From Clostridia bacterium (lineage in GTDB: Bacteria > Bacillota > Clostridia > Oscillospirales > Acutalibacteraceae), in NCBI GenBank assembly GCA_017410195.1, contig JAFQRF010000015.1, positions 95,553-159,552 on the forward strand: 64,000 bases of DNA, given 5' to 3'. The position numbers and the translations under genes are program-made. This document shows positions 61,503 to 64,000 of this stretch, piece by piece (the first letter of the stretch is position 1; each line of letters starts with the position of its first letter). The notes beneath the pieces were generated by a model, which was given only the letters and a program-made list of their open reading frames with translations, had not been told where the DNA came from and did not search any database.

Positions 61503-63080
61503 TTATTCCTGAACGTAGTCTGCATTAATCTGTGCTTTTGCGATTCTCGCAACTTCTTCAGAATCCTTCGCTTTTTCAACGGCATTCTGCATGGCTTCAC
61601 GTCTTGCGAAAAGCTCCTGATACATTCTGTCGCGTCTTTCTCCATTGAGGTTATGGAAGAACTTGGGTATGATTCCGAGTGCACCCGTGATGATGGGGAT
61701 ACCGGTACCCATTGCGAAAATCCACCATTTTGTTGAGTCGGACTGTGTACCGATATCAAGACCTTGAATATAGCCGATTCTCTTCATAATGAAATTCTGA
61801 ATCGAACCCATTGCGATGCCCTGAAGCTTTGTTACAAGACCTCTGGCAACGCCCGTCATAGCCTCTGCACGGTAGCCGTTTTTCCATTCACAGTAGTCCA
61901 TGGCTTCGTTGAGAATTTCCTGCGGGATAACGTGGCGCAGTCCGTAAACACACATTTCAAAAACTTCCTCAATCGCCATAACAGGAAGCATTACCCATTT
62001 GTTTTTATACAGTCCCTTTTCCGCACCGCCGATAGAGCCTATCGCAAATACCGACAGCCAGCAGACATCGTTCCATACGTCTTCGAGAATCCACAGCGCT
62101 CTGGTTGAGAACTTTTTGCGCAGCGGAGCAATGAAAGCATAGCTGATTGTTGAAACGGGGGATGCGGGGATACCGACGATGGTCTGATATGTTGCAGAGC
62201 CGAGAACGTCGATATAGTAGTTTATTCTGCTCTTGCTTACTGCAAAGCCCGCAAGGAATTCGGAGAGCGTGTAAAGCAGAATCGGTCTGTTGTTGACTAT
62301 AGCCTTCAGACCTTGAATTATGCTTGGTTTTTCAATGGTCTGTGAAACTCGTTCCTTCGTAACGCATATGAAATAGAATGACATCATTGTACCTGCAACG
62401 GCAGTGAAAATACCGAAGGAAACGAAAAGCGCGGTTCTGTTCCACTTAACAACCTCGTTGTTGACAAGGTCAAGAAGAAGTCCGAAAAGAAGCTCGGGAA
62501 GCTTTTCGCCGACAAGACCCGAAACAAGGTTTGCCATGGTTATAAGTCCCGTTCGTTCCAACGGGTCGGGGGTTATGGTTGACATAAAGCCCGTGCTTGC
62601 GATTGCGGTGAATGTGCCTGCGGTTTCGCAGATTATTGAGAATATCGCGTAGAAAAGCAGCTTCGGTCCGTAAGTTGCGCTTGTGTCCGCAAAGAATATC
62701 GGCATGAACCAATACCAGAGACCGATTAGCATAAGAGGAATTTTTCCTAAAAGTATGTATGGCTTGAATTTGCCCCAACGGGTTCGTGTGCGATCAACGA
62801 TAACACCGATGAATGTATCGTTTATCGTGTCCCATATACCCGAAAAAAGTCCGAATACCGCAAGAAAATCGAAGTCAAGCTTAACTATATCGTAAATGAA
62901 TCTGTCTTTGTATTTATCGATATTGAAGCTGCCCGAAACGTCATTGAGAAGATATCCGATTCGCTCTTTGTTGCCTATGTATCTTCTGTTTCTCAGCAAA
63001 GGATTTTTGACACCTTTTTCATAGTCAATGACTATGCCTTGATTCTGTTCGTCATAAGCAACGTTTGTGTTTTCGTCCAA
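61503..63080 (-). CDS. GPH-family (MelB-like) sugar:cation symporter, second paralogue
   Basis: 525 residues with about 12 membrane segments. It shows the family loop DRTRTRWGKFKPYI and DYCEWKNGYRAEAMTG. It aligns along its length with the transporter at 24.6 kb but has about 30 more residues at the N-terminus and a longer charged C-terminal tail (MYQELFARREAMQNAVEKAKDSEE). Start: TTG at 63080, seven bases after GGGAGG; the GTG at 63095 overlaps that site. It has its own promoter. Substrate unknown. Confidence 0.85.
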   Translation of the reverse strand: MDENTNVAYDEQNQGIVIDYEKGVKNPLLRNRRYIGNKERIGYLLNDVSGSFNIDKYKDRFIYDIVKLDFDFLAVFGLFSGIWDTINDTFIGVIVDRTRTRWGKFKPYILLGKIPLMLIGLWYWFMPIFFADTSATYGPKLLFYAIFSIICETAGTFTAIASTGFMSTITPDPLERTGLITMANLVSGLVGEKLPELLFGLLLDLVNNEVVKWNRTALFVSFGIFTAVAGTMMSFYFICVTKERVSQTIEKPSIIQGLKAIVNNRPILLYTLSEFLAGFAVSKSRINYYIDVLGSATYQTIVGIPASPVSTISYAFIAPLRKKFSTRALWILEDVWNDVCWLSVFAIGSIGGAEKGLYKNKWVMLPVMAIEEVFEMCVYGLRHVIPQEILNEAMDYCEWKNGYRAEAMTGVARGLVTKLQGIAMGSIQNFIMKRIGYIQGLDIGTQSDSTKWWIFAMGTGIPIITGALGIIPKFFHNLNGERRDRMYQELFARREAMQNAVEKAKDSEEVARIAKAQINADYVQE

Positions 63081-63122
63081 CAGATCGCCTCCCACAGTTC
63101 AAATTGAAAGATTACTTGTATA

Positions 63123-63151
63123 ATAATAACATAAAAAAAATAATATTTCAA
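63123..63151 (-). promoter_or_regulatory. Promoter of the second GPH transporter
   Basis: Minus-strand TTGAAA (63151-63146), 17-base spacer, TATTAT (63128-63123). Confidence 0.65.
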
Positions 63152-63178
63152 GAACTTTTGTGCAAAATTATTGCTTGA

Positions 63179-63207
63179 TTGACAATGTTATGTTTTTATG
63201 ATTTAAT
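63179..63207 (+). promoter_or_regulatory. Promoter of the GDPD-like gene
   Basis: TTGACA (63179-63184), 17-base spacer, TTTAAT (63202-63207). Confidence 0.6.
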
Positions 63208-63226
63208 TTTTTCGGAGGGATTTGAA

Positions 63227-63967
63227 ATGAATATGATTTTTACGAGAATTATATGCGCTTTTGATAATTTATATTTTAAATTCAATCAAAAAAAGTTTGG
63301 CTTTAAAGGTGATTTGCCCGAAGATTTTACCGTTACTTACCATGCGGGTGCAATGCATACAAAGCCCAACACAATATCTTCCGTAAAGGCTGCGGTTAAC
63401 GATAATTCAGGGGTTGTAGAGTTTGATGTCAGCTTCAGACCCGACGGCACTCCCGTGATAATACATAATTCCGAACCCGGTAATTCTCAGGGCGTTTTTC
63501 TTGAAAATGCGCTTGAGGTTGTTGCGGAGCATCCGACCTGCAAAATAAATCTTGATATAAAATCAACAAAAAATCTCGGTGCTGTTGATGAGCTTGTGAA
63601 GCTATACGGACTAACGGAGCGTGTTTTTTATACCGGAGTTTTTGAGGATTGGGTTGATGCTGTCAGAGATAATTCTGAAATAACATATTACCTTAATCAT
63701 AAAATCACTTCCGAAGAGGCAACCGACAGGGACGCTGCTCAGTCGGTTGCGGATAAGGTGAAGCGGCTCGGTGCAATCGGTATCAACTCTCATTTTGAGA
63801 ATGCGAGCCGACTTTTCAGCGATGTTATGCACGAAAACGGACTTCTTGTTTCTCTTTGGACTGTCAATGATCCGAAGGATATGTCGAGAGTTCTCGAAAC
63901 TTATCCCGACAACGTGACAACCAAAAGACCTGTGCTTCTGAAACTCATTTCCGGTTATCAAAAATAA
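63227..63967 (+). CDS. Glycerophosphodiester phosphodiesterase-like protein with altered active site
   Basis: 247 residues of the GDPD barrel type: YHAGAMHTKPNTISSVKAA, VVEFDVSFRPDGTPVIIHN, KINLDIKS and LLVSLWTVNDPKDMSRVLE. The two catalytic His positions (HAG at about 39 and IIHN) are kept, but the usual HRG reads HAG, the Glu of ENT is Pro and the Asp of HD is Asn. Activity on classic substrates is therefore doubtful. ATG at 63227 follows TCGGAGGGA. Divergent from the second GPH transporter. Confidence 0.78.
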   Translation: MNMIFTRIICAFDNLYFKFNQKKFGFKGDLPEDFTVTYHAGAMHTKPNTISSVKAAVNDNSGVVEFDVSFRPDGTPVIIHNSEPGNSQGVFLENALEVVAEHPTCKINLDIKSTKNLGAVDELVKLYGLTERVFYTGVFEDWVDAVRDNSEITYYLNHKITSEEATDRDAAQSVADKVKRLGAIGINSHFENASRLFSDVMHENGLLVSLWTVNDPKDMSRVLETYPDNVTTKRPVLLKLISGYQK

Positions 63968-64000
63968 CAAAAACTTTTCTTTCGGCGGCGTTAAAACAGA

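Overview
The window looks like chromosome of a low-to-mid GC Gram-positive anaerobe of class Clostridia, most probably an Oscillospiraceae/Ruminococcaceae-type gut or rumen bacterium. The reasons are the murG-murA-ftsQ(divIB)-ftsZ order, a T-box leader, strong AGGAGG ribosome binding sites, TTGACA/TATAAT-type promoters with 17-bp spacers, a sulfatase with an oxygen-sensitive radical-SAM maturase, a BlaI/M56 pair, and a protein tail of the WWQ...FLWY kind. This is inference from gene content; no rRNA is present. There is no phage, IS element or CRISPR array.

Layout. 0-4.7 kb: end of the division/cell-wall cluster (murG 5'-truncated by the window edge, murA, ftsQ, ftsZ). 4.7-12.8 kb: trmO, a small membrane protein, a secreted GxGYxYP protein, tRNA-Asp and tRNA-Thr, GH125 exo-mannosidase, a patatin, a lipoprotein and the NAD(P)HX repair enzyme. 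13-21.8 kb: a likely operon of NifU-like protein, GH38 alpha-mannosidase, phosphohexomutase, CotH-like secreted kinase and GH3 glycosidase. 21.8-26 kb: a well-formed T-box leader (best specifier reading GCU, Ala) in front of an XRE-cupin-acyl-CoA ligase fusion, then a GPH-type sugar transporter. 26-35.2 kb: DUF3798 lipoprotein, WYL-type regulator, GH2 enzyme, lipoprotein, an MraY homologue divergent from a TetR gene with a perfect palindrome between them, and a sulfatase/maturase pair. 35.3-43 kb: a GHL10 lipoprotein overlapping a large amidase, DUF1294, and the coaX / ECF S-component / metA operon. 43-49.2 kb: PflX-like radical SAM protein, MscL with zinc ribbon, proC, DUF4091 enzyme, GH36 alpha-galactosidase. 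49.2-57.5 kb: remnant of an Ig-like surface protein, GLUG-repeat surface protein, metallophosphoesterase, PRPP synthetase, ceramidase-like secreted enzyme, CDF transporter, MscS channel. 57.5-64 kb: tRNA-Leu, a MITE-like element, BlaI-type repressor and M56 sensor with twin operators, a second GPH transporter, and a divergent GDPD-like protein.

How the parts fit. GH38, GH125, GH3, GH36, GH2 and the sulfatase all lack signal peptides, so they are probably cytoplasmic. The only sugar-type transporters in view are the two paralogous GPH carriers, which suggests uptake of short oligosaccharides (mannose- and galactose-containing, some sulfated) followed by breakdown inside the cell. The exported set (GxGYxYP, CotH-like, GLUG, ceramidase-like and GHL10 proteins) acts at the surface.

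The observations most worth pursuing are the T-box-controlled regulator/ligase fusion, the GHL10-amidase overlap (possible peptidoglycan stripping and cutting pair), and the TetR palindrome placed between two divergent promoters, one of which serves an MraY homologue.
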